A stretch of DNA of 64,000 nt from the NCBI GenBank assembly GCA_034509755.1, contig CM067541.1, positions 8,792,001 through 8,856,000 on the forward strand. The letters are read 5' to 3'. This document shows positions 30,882-41,246 of the stretch, piece after piece. Under the pieces are notes generated by a model, which saw only the letters and a list, made by a program, of their open reading frames with translations, ran no database searches and was not told the DNA's origin. A program made the translations under genes and the position numbers. Each line of letters opens with the position of its first letter. Within the stretch, counting starts at the first letter, position 1. The stretch comes from Anisodus tanguticus. Taxonomy: Eukaryota > Streptophyta > Magnoliopsida > Solanales > Solanaceae.

Positions 30882-33800
30882 TGTCGCGCCCTATTTTGAC
30901 CTGGCTCCGAGGTCAAAAGCGGAGCACGAACTTATTCCAGGTGATTCCTGGGTATGATGGGTTGAGGAGTCGCCACCTAATTATTTTTTACGGTGAATTA
31001 GGACACCTAAATATTAACTAAATGCTGCAATGTAAACTCCAATTTTAAGGTCTGCGAAACTATTTGAGATTCTAGGTAAGGGTTCTTTATTATCCTAAAG
31101 GGAAGGGGTTAGGCATCCTTTAAGATCCGCTAACTTGCGGTTATCCGGTCAAACTCAGGTTAATTATTACTAGAAAAATATATGTTTTTACAAGTATAAC
31201 AGATTTAAAGATGTTTGCAAATAATTAGTAAATGATGCATTTTAAAAAGAAAGATACATGTAGAGATTTTTTAAATATGCATTTGTATGGTATTTAAAGA
31301 GAAATACATGTAGAGTTGAAAAAATATGTATTTGACAATTGATAGTAAAACAAATTATTTATAATGCCAAAGAAGTAAAATTTGGGGAATCAATGAATTG
31401 TAAATTGACAAAAGATAAACTTATTCGGTATGATTTAATAAAGCAAATAAAAGATGACAAAAGTTGTTTTGAAAATCTTGAATACGCGTGACGAGCCTAA
31501 AATAAATAAACTAGCGAAGGATTTCTAAGTTTGAATTTAACCGAGCCTACAAATAAATAAGCTAGCGACGGGTTTCAAATCTTAAACTATCCTATGAATT
31601 AATCCTAAGTTTGCCTATTCTAAGCATTTCAATAGTTACATAAGTGCGATAAATAATATTACAATACAAAGCGGGATAAAAGCTGAATTAAAGAAAGAAA
31701 TAAAATAAATAAACACCGAGGAATAATCGCCTTTATTTACTTTAATCCCGCAAGTCATGTCAAGAACAAACGGTTAGAAACAGTTAAATACAAATAACTT
31801 CATATCCGTATTCAAAACGGTGAATGTTTTGATCACGGAGGGCTCGAACTTAAATTTTGAAAAGAACATTCCAATCACGCGTGTTGCAAACATATGACTA
31901 ATGTGGTTTATTTTGATTGCCTCGCCTACTAAACGTGTTGGTCTCTCGGGTGAAATAGAAAAGATCACTATAATCACATCGTGTCTGCGAATATATAATT
32001 CACCTCGCCTACTAAACATGTTGATCTCGGATGAAATAAAAGGTTTAAGTCTTCATCATTGCCCGAAGTTACATTTCCGTCTTTACAACTATGGAGGCCT
32101 CAAAATCGACGGATATTTTTCATTGGCCGATGTAGTATCGTGTTCAAATCAAGCAAAATTAAATCGGAACGAAACAAAGAACAAGCAGAGCGTAGCGTAG
32201 CGATGCATGATAGCGTAAAAACAGAGGCGTAAAAACGATTTCGAAAATGACGCGGTGTTTAGTTTAAAAAAGTAAAACGAGTAGAACGGTAATTTGAATG
32301 CCGAAACAGTGAACCGAAATAGAAAGCAATGTTTGAAAAATGCGGTGTTCGGTTTAAAACAGTAAAAGTAAAAATGAATGATAAAACATAAAACGAAGAA
32401 TCTGAAACGGGAGCAAAAGCGAAAACAAAAACAAACGCCGAACAGACGCGGTATTTATTCAAAACAAGTAAAACAATGATATCCGTCGCAAGAAATCTAA
32501 AACAGTAAACTTAATAAAACAATAATATATCCGTTGCACGGATGTCTAAAACAGTTAAACTAAAAAAAAAACAGAGAAGCGAAACGAAAGAAAAGCGCGG
32601 CCTCGAATTCAATTTCGTCACCTTAATGCGACATTAACAAAACAAAAAACGAGTGCCAAAGAAACGAGCAGTGAGCAGTTTAAAATATCCGACCCGAGTC
32701 AAGAAATTTGGAAATTCAAATCGGGTCGCCCCGACCCGGGTCAGTGACCCGACCGAAATCGGTGATCAAAATCAAATTTTAACACCAAATTCAGATAACC
32801 AACATACATAAAATGAAATGCAAGAATTTAAGAAAATGTTACCGAACAAGGTCGACCGGTCGGTCGATCCGACCCGAAATCAGTGAAGAAAATCAGAGAA
32901 TCAAAGGGGATGACAAACCTTTTCGGACTTGATTCTTGAACAACAAAGAAGCCAAATGCTTTAAAATCAAGAACACAACAAAATATTTATGTATATATGG
33001 AATAATCTTCCGAAAATCCTCCAAAAATCTATTTTTTCTCTCCCGAAAATCCCCTCCTAAATGAAGAACAATCATGGGGTATTTATAGGTGGATTTCCCC
33101 CCCCAAGAACGAGTTTGAAATTCGAATTAAAGGTAAAGATTTCTGAATTTTGGAAGCGGATTTTAGGGGGTAGGGGCGTGGGTCGAAGTGACGGGAGGGG
33201 TGTGGTGGTGTCAGGGTTGGTGGCAGGGAGTGGGTGGTGGCAGGGGGCGAGGTGACCGGTCGGATGGGGGGTATGGGGGCAGCGGCGGCTGAAGGGTTTT
33301 TTGATTTGGGGGGGGGGGGGTTTGAGATTTTTTGGGGTTTTTTTTTTGTTTTATTTTGGTTTAAAAAGGGGAAAGGGGGCATGGGTCGGTTTTTTTTTGT
33401 TGGGCCGGTTTGGGTTTGGGCTGGGGGTTTTAATTGGGTTTGGGTTATTGGGCTGTGTTGGGTTGGGGTTATAAGGGAATGGGAATTGGTTTAAGGGAAA
33501 TGGGTATTTAATTGGGGAGTTTGGCTTTGGGCGTTGGGCCAATAAGAAAAGGGAGTTGGGCTTCGGTTTTGGTTGGGTTAAAATGAGAGAAGGGGTTTTG
33601 GGGTTGGGCCGAATGGGTTAGTGAGTATTGGGTGGTGGGAATTTAATTTGGGGATTGGGCTTGGACGAAAAAAATGGGTTTTAGTTTAGGTTGGGTAGAA
33701 ATTGTATTGGGTTGAAAAAATGAAAAATGGGGAGTTGGTTAAAATAAAAAGGAGTTTAACATTAAAATATATTTTTTGTAAAAGATGTGAATTATTTAAA

Positions 33801-34084
33801 ATAACATACCAATGTGATAATAATAAAAATATAATATTTGCGAAATGTTTAATGCTTAATAAAAGGGAAATGCGGTGCAATTTTGCGAGAATAAAATAAC
33901 ATAGAATTTTCGGATAACTTATGATTATTATATAAAAATGCAAATGATATAAAATATGCGAATAATAATAATAATACGAAGATACACACATATATGCCTC
34001 TATTTTAAATTATTTTAAAAGCGTCAAAATATTAAAAATTACGAATAAAAATCATAAAAGATGGGACAAAATTGGGTGTCAACA
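30882..34084 (-). repeat. 3' LTR of the nested element (3,203 bp)
   Basis: Long stretches are identical to the other LTR, for example the last 400 bp (33,680-34,084 against 44,053-44,458). Elsewhere many short indels separate them. Contains very G-rich text on the plus strand (33,160-33,680). Confidence 0.93.
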
Positions 34085-34098
34085 GATGCCCCTCTTTG
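34085..34098 (-). promoter_or_regulatory. Polypurine tract of the nested element
   Basis: On the minus strand AAAGAGGGGCATC ends at the 3' LTR border, as a polypurine tract should. Confidence 0.75.
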
Positions 34099-34559
34099 GA
34101 CGGAGACGATGAAAGAGTTTTCGGCCAAAGAAGTTGACCGAGTAGCCAATTTTGTCCCGATCATCGAGGGACTCGCATGGTAAGAAATAGAATCCCCGGG
34201 GGGAAGTGAAGTTGCAAAAAGATGGTGCACATTCAAGCAACAATGCCCCAGTGTCGACTTAGGATGACACTGGTCGCAGATGCGAGAAACTAATGGGAAA
34301 GAGCGGATCGACGTTCGAAGTAGGTCGTTGACCAAATTGCCTCGGTTCGCCGTAAGAGATAGCTCCACGTTGTGATGAAGTTCCTGCAAATTAAAAACTC
34401 CTGCAAACTAAAGCTTAAGATAAAATTAGTGTATAACTGTTGAGGAAAATTGTAGAGAAAATAACTTGGAAATACCCGCATTAGGAGGTGGGCGCTTTAT
34501 TGAAATTAAAATACCCTCATTATAAGGTGGGTACCGATCGAAGTTAAAATACCCTCATT

Positions 34560-35875
34560 ATAAGGTGGGCGCTGAAATGACGTCGTTGGATCGACGTGTT
34601 GTGTTGAAGACGTCGTTGTAATGTTGTTGACGTCGTTGTTGTATAGACGTTGATGATGTCGTCGTTGTATAGACGTTGATGATGTCGTCGTTGCATAGAC
34701 TTTGCTGATGTTGTTGTTGTTGTAAAGAATAGTTGTCGTGCTGCCGTAACGTCAATGACGTTGTTGTAATGTGTTGTTTGTAAAAGATAGTCTTTGCGTT
34801 GAATACGTCATTGTAATGATGTTGACGTTGTTGTAGTCTTGTAAAAGATATTTGTTGTCTTTGCAAAGTAACGTCGATGACGTTGTTGTAATGCTGTAAA
34901 AGATAGCTGCTACGTTGAAGACGTCATTGTAATGCTGTTGACGTCGTTGTAATGCTGTAGGAGATATTTGTTGTGCTGCAGTAACGTCAATGACGTTGTT
35001 GTAATGTCTTGTAAAAGATAGTCGATGCGTTGAAGACGTCATTGTAATGTTGTTGACGTCGTTGTAATGCTTTGTAAAAGATATTTGTTGTCTTTGTGAA
35101 CGTCATTGACGTTGTTGTAATCTTGTAAAAGATAGGCGATCGTTGAATTGAAGACGTCATTGTAATCGTTGAAGATAGTTGATGTCTTTGCGCAGTAACG
35201 TTAATGACGTTGTTGTAATGTTGTTTTTCTTTGTAGAAGATAATTGTCGTCTTTTGCCATAACGTCGATGACGTTATTGTAATGTTGTTTTTCTTTGTAG
35301 AAGATAATTATCGTCTTTGCCATAACGTCGATGACGTTATTGTAATGTTGTTTTCTTTGTAGAAGATGATTGTTGTCTTTGTCATGGCGACGTCGAGGAC
35401 GTTATTGTAATGTTGTCTTCTTGTAGAAGATAATTGTCTTTGAATACGTCGTTGTTGTTGACGTTTGTTGAAATGCGGTAAAAGATAGTTGAATTGCTAA
35501 AGACGTCGTTGAGATGCGGTAAAAGATAGTTGAATTGCTGAAGACGTCGTTGTCGTTGACGTCGTTGAGATGCGGTAAAAGATAGTCGAATTATTGAAGA
35601 CGTCGTTGTCGTTGACGTCGTTGAGATGCGGTAAAAGATAGTCAAATTATCAAGACGTCGTTGTCGTTGACGTCGTTAAGATGCGATTAAAAGATAGTTG
35701 CTTTGCGTTGCCGTAGAAGATAGTTCTTTGCATTGCCGTAAAAGATAGTTCTTTGCGTTTGAAGACGTCATTGTAGTGTTGTTGACGTCGTTGAGATCTT
35801 GTAAAAGATAATAGTCGTCTTTGCCATAACGTTGATGACGTTATTGTAATGTTGTCCTGTTGTAAGAGATGCAAG
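34560..35875 (+). repeat. Minisatellite array in the 3' non-coding part of the nested element
   Basis: About 1.3 kb made from two alternating words, GACGT(C/T)GTTGTAATG and GTAAAAGATAGTTG, with spacing that varies from about 30 to 75 bp. The most regular part is 35,480-35,690, where GAGATGCGGTAAAAGATAGT recurs. Such arrays upstream of the 3' LTR are typical of Ogre/Tat elements. It is not a CRISPR-like array: the spacing is irregular and the 'spacers' repeat too. Confidence 0.85.
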
Positions 35876-36501
35876 TGACGTCCTTGCCGTCAGTTTGCTG
35901 TAATAGGGTTCCACGTTGTGCTGAATCCTCTGTTGATTCAAACTCCTGTGGACCGTAAATTGAAAATGTCATCCGGACGAAAATATGACGCGACATCCTT
36001 GTCGTCGTTTGATGCGAGTGACGTTCTTGCGTCGGTTCTTTTGTAATGAGATGGTTCCACTTCGGTTCTTTGTGTCTTCGCCGATCCAAACTCATGTGGA
36101 TTTGTGAATAGAAAGGTCGTCCTAGCACGGGCGATAATGTGACGCGACGTCTTTGCCGTCGGGTTTGCCGAGTTGTCGTTCCTTGTGATTTGAAATAACA
36201 TCTTTTGCGCGAGACATAATAGTCGGGACCCTGTAGGTCAAATGATGCCTTCGTATAAATGCAAAACAAAAACGTAATCCTTGTAGTGAGTTGTGGTGCC
36301 GAAATTCTTTGGGGAATTGATCATAAGTGATGTGGCTTCCCTGCTTTTTTAACCTGAAGAACCTGTACTCAAAGAAAATTTGTGAGTTTGGGGAGGGGTG
36401 GTTGATTCGCGTTGACTTTGTAGCTTTGGCTCTTGATGGTGCATGTCCTGCTTGATTCGGACTGTAGCTCTGTCGGTTCCCAGTCTTGGCTAACCGTTAA
36501 T

Positions 36502-36790
36502 GAAAACATTTGTTGAAAATAAGTTGTTTATAAGAAAGTATGCTTATCATTAAAAAGTTCTTGTCGAACTCTAATGAAAAAATATTTGTTGAAAAATGAT
36601 TTGCTTATAAGAAAGTATGCATATATGTAAAATATCTTGTCAAACTCTAATGAAAATATTTGGTGAAAATAAATTGCGTATAAGAAAGTAGGCATATATG
36701 TAAAAAATTCTGTCGAACTCTAATGGAAAATATTTGTTAAAAATAAAGTGCTTATAAGAAAGTATGCATATATGTAAATATCTGTCGAGC
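36502..36790 (+). repeat. Tandem repeat, 4 units of about 75 bp
   Basis: Units share GAAAATATTTGTTGAAAATA, GCTTATAAGAAAGTATGCAT and a CTGTCGAACTCTAAT end, starting near 36,502, 36,576, 36,652 and 36,725. Confidence 0.88.
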
Positions 36791-37039
36791 AGTGACATGC
36801 GGTGAAACAGCAAACGTCTTATCCAAAATCCTCTTAGGCTGAAGACTTAGTTTGCCGATGCTTTTCCATGTTTATTGGCGTCCTCTTGCGGTGATATCTT
36901 AAAAAAAATGCCCCAGTTTTTTACATGTGAGGATGCTGAACTTTCAATTTGGACCAGCCGAGTCTTGTGTGGGTTGCTTGCTGTCCTATCGGGGTGATCG
37001 GATGGGTGCATTTTGTCATATGTGAGATAAAGTGAAAAA

Positions 37040-37310
37040 AAAGATTTCCTAATGGTGGGACCGAAGCCGATTTAGGCCGCCTACGTATCCCCATGAGGGA
37101 ATCAGGTCGTGACGTAGTTCATTACAAGTAAAGGAGATTGCAAGGGTTTTTCTAAAAGTGGGACCGAGGCCGATGTGGCCGCCTACGTATCCCGCCGAGG
37201 GAATCAGGTCATGACGTAGTTCATGTTACAAAAAAATTATGTTTTTGGGGAAATTTGCAATCTAGGAAACGGAACCCGACATGGGTTCTTTGCGTATCCC
37301 GCCAGGGAGC
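37040..37310 (-). repeat. Repeated TACGTAGGC-motif segment of the nested element
   Basis: Two copies, about 37,055-37,125 and 37,160-37,228, of a segment whose minus strand reads GAACTACGTCA...CCTGATTCCCT...GGATACGTAGGCGGCC...GGTCCCAC, plus a third partial copy near 37,265-37,310. I know similar text from the 3' non-coding region of plant Ogre/Tat elements; its role is not known to me. Confidence 0.6.
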
Positions 37311-37890
37311 GCAACTTTTACAACATAGAAAAAGTATTATATAGAGAATAACTAATCTTAGATATGGTATCTCTTCAACTGCATCAGCCATTCTATTCTG
37401 ATAAGGTTGCCCCGGACGATTGCGTCCATCTGCTTTCATCAATCAGTCTCTTCGTACATGATTTGGCTTCGAACGATAGGGAAATTCCCAGTAGAAGTCA
37501 TGGTCGTAGCGTGGTAGCCCAAGAGTACAAATGGCAAACGTCCGTGCCGATGCTTGTAACTTATCAACCATCCTGGTGTTTCATCCAAATCTGGCTTTGA
37601 CTTATTCCAAAAAAATGCCCCAGTTCTTCCGGTTGTGAGTCTTCCTTATATTCGTCGAAGCCTTGCTTGTTGTTTGGGACCTTGTTTGCTTGTTTCATTA
37701 TATGTCACATATTATCGACATGATTTATTAGTTTGCATGATGAAAAAAGAAAAGAAAATTATTGAACAAAACATATTTTAAAATAGCAAAAGCAATGCAG
37801 ATTTGTCATTTTAAGCTTTCAAAAGGTTGAGGCAAAACACATTAAATGCATATATGTGATTCAGGCCTCAATCTGAATCGCATTGTTTCA

Positions 37891-38466
37891 TTAAATATTA
37901 ATGCAGTTAACTAGTTTCTGGGAGAAACAAGGCCAGGCTACATGTCCAATTTTCCCGAAACATCTCCTCGCTTCCGCATCCCAACCGGTTGAGCTTCTAG
38001 CGTGATCATTGAGAATCACGTTGCATTTTGCTTCTTCTTCATTCATGAAAAATCTTTTGAATCCCTTCGCGAGGTTGGCTGCATTGTCCTCCTTTGATTC
38101 CTGAGTGGCGCATGTTTTGACGAATGACTGACCCAGAAGTGGAACAGACTTTGGTAAAGAAGCGTCTCCCTTCCTTCGGAGATTGGTTGATAAGACTTTT
38201 CCAAGAAAAGATGATGCCATGACCTGCGACTTTGGAGGAAACACTTCTACTCCAAACGGTGCCCTCACTTGGACTGTAATCATAGGGGTGACAAAGGCCG
38301 ATGATTCAACCTTTTCCTCTATCTGGATTGGCACAATGGTCCCTTCCAAGTTGTGTTCTTCATCAACAGTAATCATGTTCACATTGGTATTGTCATGATC
38401 TGGCAAAGGGTTATCATTTACATTAGAGGAAGGTCCTTTCAGTCGGATAACTCCTTCTTTGATCAA
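37891..38466 (-). CDS. C-terminal gag/gag-pro junction segment of the nested element
   Basis: The frame upstream contains a short Cys/His text (HCAYHSGITGHDTGVCFAL near 38,540-38,480), then the 191 codons that open with IKEGVIRLKGPSSNVNDNPL. This wording is usual between gag and protease in Solanaceae Ogre/Tat relatives. The segment ends at a stop near 37,891 without reaching a protease DTG or any reverse transcriptase motif. Together with 40291-38624 it would form one gag reading of roughly 790 residues if the one-base slip is a sequencing or mutational error. Confidence 0.65.
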   Translation of the reverse strand: MIKEGVIRLKGPSSNVNDNPLPDHDNTNVNMITVDEEHNLEGTIVPIQIEEKVESSAFVTPMITVQVRAPFGVEVFPPKSQVMASSFLGKVLSTNLRRKGDASLPKSVPLLGQSFVKTCATQESKEDNAANLAKGFKRFFMNEEEAKCNVILNDHARSSTGWDAEARRCFGKIGHVAWPCFSQKLVNCINI

Positions 38467-38623
38467 TGCCTCGATTTTGTCTTTGAGGGCAAAGCAAACT
38501 CCAGTGTCATGTCCGGTGATCCCCGAGTGGTACGCACAGTGCTTAGTTTTATCATACGATCTGGGAATAGGATTGGGGATATGCCCTGGGATGGGTTGGA
38601 GTATTCCTGCGATTTTCAGTCTT

Positions 38624-40291
38624 TCATATAACTGGGCTCGAGGTTCGGCTAAAGGTGTATAGGTTTTGGTGGCTTTCTTTCGTATTTTGCGCGGGGGTCC
38701 GGGTGCATTTGGTGTATGGACTTGTGGACGAGGTAAGTATGCGGGGCCGATATTGTGGGGGATTCGATAGACGGGCGCTTGAGGCGAGGCTATATATTGG
38801 ATGGGTATGGTAGACGGGGTAGGGACCGGTGGGTATTGATAGTAAGGTTGAGGGCTTTGGGCGTATGGGTAATAATAGGAAAGGTTGAGGACTTTGGTTG
38901 TTTTGATTGTAGTAGGGAGGCTGGGGTGATGGCTTTTGGTAGGTTGACATTTGATTTGGCCTATGTTTCTGAACTGTCACCACAGAGGACACTCCGTCTC
39001 TCTTCCTCTTTACTGCTCCCTCAAATGAGTCCGACTGGATTGTCTCACTTGTTGCTTGCAATGCTACAAAGTTTGTAATTCTTCCCTGTTCGATTCCCTC
39101 TTCTATGAAATCTCCCATCCTTATAGCTTCAGAGAAACTTCGTCCTACGACGCTTATCATTCTCTCATAGTATGTTGCATCTTTCAAAGATTGTACGAAG
39201 AGAGTGGCCATCTCACTTTCTTCTATCGGGGGTTGAACTTTCGCTGCTTCTGCCCTCCACTTCATGGCGTATTCTCTGAAGGTCTCTGTGGACTTCTTTT
39301 CCAACTTCATCAGATAAAATCTGTCCAAGACTATGTCAGTGTTGAATTTAAATCTGTCCACGAAATCTTGTGCCATCGTGCCCCAATTACGCCATTTTTG
39401 CGGGTCCTGACTTGTGTACCAGTCGAGTGCTTCTCCTGTCAAACTCCTTGTGAACAACTTCATTATGATGGCCTGGTGTTTACCTACCCCAATCAGTTTG
39501 TCACAATATGATCTTAAATGAGCGTGAGGATTTCCTTTCCCATCAAACAAACCAAATTTTGGCACCTTATATCCTACAGGCAATTCAATGTCGGGATGCA
39601 TACACAGATCTTCATACTCAAGTCCTTCATGTCCCTTGCTGGTTTGGATATTTTTGAACGCCTCTTTTAGGCTGTAAATCTCTCTCGCCACACTTTCATC
39701 GGTTCTGATCATTACCCGCCTGTCCATTTCTTCACACTGGCTGATTTCCTGAAGAGCCATGTTTGGTACTGTGGTGGTGAAAGGTTGAGCTTCCGTGGCA
39801 TATACCGGTGGCACATGCTGCTCGTTGGGATCAGCGACGTGTGCCATCAATATGTGTTGGGCTGCCTGGTGATTTTGCGCGGAAGAAGTGTTTTGGATGA
39901 GTGGATTAATTTGGGTATGTGGAGTTGCAGGGTCATTTTGTAGCGGGCTTTGTTGTGGACTAGCTTGCGGATTAGTGTGTTGTGGATCGGTTTTGTTTAG
40001 TGGCGAATTTTCGGGGAGGTTTTGGGGAAATGGCGGTTCAGGAGATGAAAAAATTTGTGGTGCAGTTGCATCCGTCCCTTGTTCAGGGTGTGGGGTATTG
40101 GCGCTAAGGGACAGGTTGGTGAGATTTTGGAGCCGCTCTATCTCAGTCTGCATGGCTGCCATCTGTTGTAACAGTTGGGCGATGTATTTTTCTTGGACGG
40201 TAGCATTTCTATTTTCCGAAGCTTCTGGTTCATCTCTGGAAAGAGTGATAAGTTCTAGGTCAGTCTGTTTGGATGCATCTGAATCAGTCAT
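38624..40291 (-). CDS. gag: Retrotransposon gag of the nested element
   Basis: ATG at 40,291 opens a 555-codon frame. Residues 30-60 form a short coiled-coil-like stretch (YIAQLLQQMAAMQTEIERLQ). Residues 65-150 are Pro/Gln/Asn-rich. The conserved Retrotrans_gag core lies near 240-400, with KFGLFDGKGNPHAHLRSYCD, FTRSLTGEALDWYTS, FVDRFKFNTDI, KSTETFREYAMKWR and FVQSLKDATYYERMI. After about residue 475 the reading slips by one base near 38,880. The neighbouring frame carries on with the Tyr/Pro/Gln-rich text and leads into the 38466-37891 segment. The capsid core is intact, so a gag-like product of about 475 residues is still plausible. Confidence 0.85.
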   Translation of the reverse strand: MTDSDASKQTDLELITLSRDEPEASENRNATVQEKYIAQLLQQMAAMQTEIERLQNLTNLSLSANTPHPEQGTDATAPQIFSSPEPPFPQNLPENSPLNKTDPQHTNPQASPQQSPLQNDPATPHTQINPLIQNTSSAQNHQAAQHILMAHVADPNEQHVPPVYATEAQPFTTTVPNMALQEISQCEEMDRRVMIRTDESVAREIYSLKEAFKNIQTSKGHEGLEYEDLCMHPDIELPVGYKVPKFGLFDGKGNPHAHLRSYCDKLIGVGKHQAIIMKLFTRSLTGEALDWYTSQDPQKWRNWGTMAQDFVDRFKFNTDIVLDRFYLMKLEKKSTETFREYAMKWRAEAAKVQPPIEESEMATLFVQSLKDATYYERMISVVGRSFSEAIRMGDFIEEGIEQGRITNFVALQATSETIQSDSFEGAVKRKRDGVSSVVTVQKHRPNQMSTYQKPSPQPPYYNQNNQSPQPFLLLPIRPKPSTLLSIPTGPYPVYHTHPIYSLASSARLSNPPQYRPRILTSSTSPYTKCTRTPAQNTKESHQNLYTFSRTSSPVI

Positions 40292-41228
40292 TTTGTTGAA
40301 GGATTGGGCCTTTGACCTCGTGAAGTAGGGATGGTCTGCCAGTTTTAGTCAACGCAAATCAACCTTTGGGAAAATAATCTAGACAAAATAAACCTTCTAA
40401 AAAAAAATGAAGAAAACAGAGTTAGTATAAGGCGAGTAATTATTGCTTTAAATAATATGCACATAGTGAAAAAGCAGAAAAAACAACAAAATGATTGTAA
40501 GGCAATTAAATGCGCATCCTAATATGCATGGGGCCTCCCTTATCCGGAGGTGGGCCTAAACGCCAGATATGCGGGATTACGACAGATTTGATCCAAGCTG
40601 CTAAACTGCAATGCTTTGTCGGAAATGAGACAAAATGAATGTACATTTTCCAATTTCAGCATGTCATGATTAGTCTTGGATTAGTCTATCCTTATCACGC
40701 TACACATAATATGATGATTGGTCGTTGGGTTGTGAGACCCGTAGGCATCTTTGGCGGTTTTCTTAATTGTGGAGTCGACACCAAGGATCGACCCACCTAA
40801 GGTGTATGCATGCATGACTTAAAATAAAGGGTGGTATAGCTCTATCTTATATTTTCTAAGATTTGGCTGACTAGACACAAGGTTCCCGAGCGGACTACTC
40901 GAGTGAGAAGGCTACGCGGCCACCGGATGGTCCGGTCACTCCGCGCATACGCCAACTCTCCTAAAATTTGGTAGATTGAAAGAAATTTGCGGGTGCGCAA
41001 AACACACCTCGCGTGTAGTGTGTGATAGTGTCAATTTTCTAGAGTGGAAGAAATATGAGCGAAATGCCAATTTAAGATAAGCAGTAAAAAACATAGAAAT
41101 TAAAGCAGTTATGCATGCAAAAAATTTCATAAAGGAAACAAATCAAAGCATTACATCAAACAAAGAGAGAAAGTAAAGCACAATTATAATTAACCTGAAT
41201 TTGCTATGGTTAGGAACCTGAAAAATCC

Positions 41229-41246
41229 CCAGCGGAGTCGCCATTC
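41229..41246 (-). promoter_or_regulatory. Primer binding site of the nested element
   Basis: On the minus strand, directly after the 5' LTR and a short GAA spacer, the text TGGCGACTCCGCTGGGGA complements a tRNA ending ...GGAGTCGCCA. This primer type is known from Ogre/Tat elements (tRNA-Arg, from memory). Confidence 0.75.

Noticed and set aside
33686..33991. Identical 101-residue frame on the minus strand, repeated at 44060-44365
   Set aside because: Both lie inside the LTRs of the nested element. The text is low-complexity (Tyr/Ile/Leu/Phe-rich) with no motif; identity simply reflects the LTR pair.
34560..35875. CRISPR-like look of regularly recurring GACGTCGTTG words
   Set aside because: Spacing is irregular, the intervening text also repeats, and the context is the interior of a plant LTR element. 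It is a minisatellite.
37364..37600. Short plus-strand frame in the nested element
   Set aside because: No conserved motif, and it is antisense to the element's direction in non-coding interior DNA.
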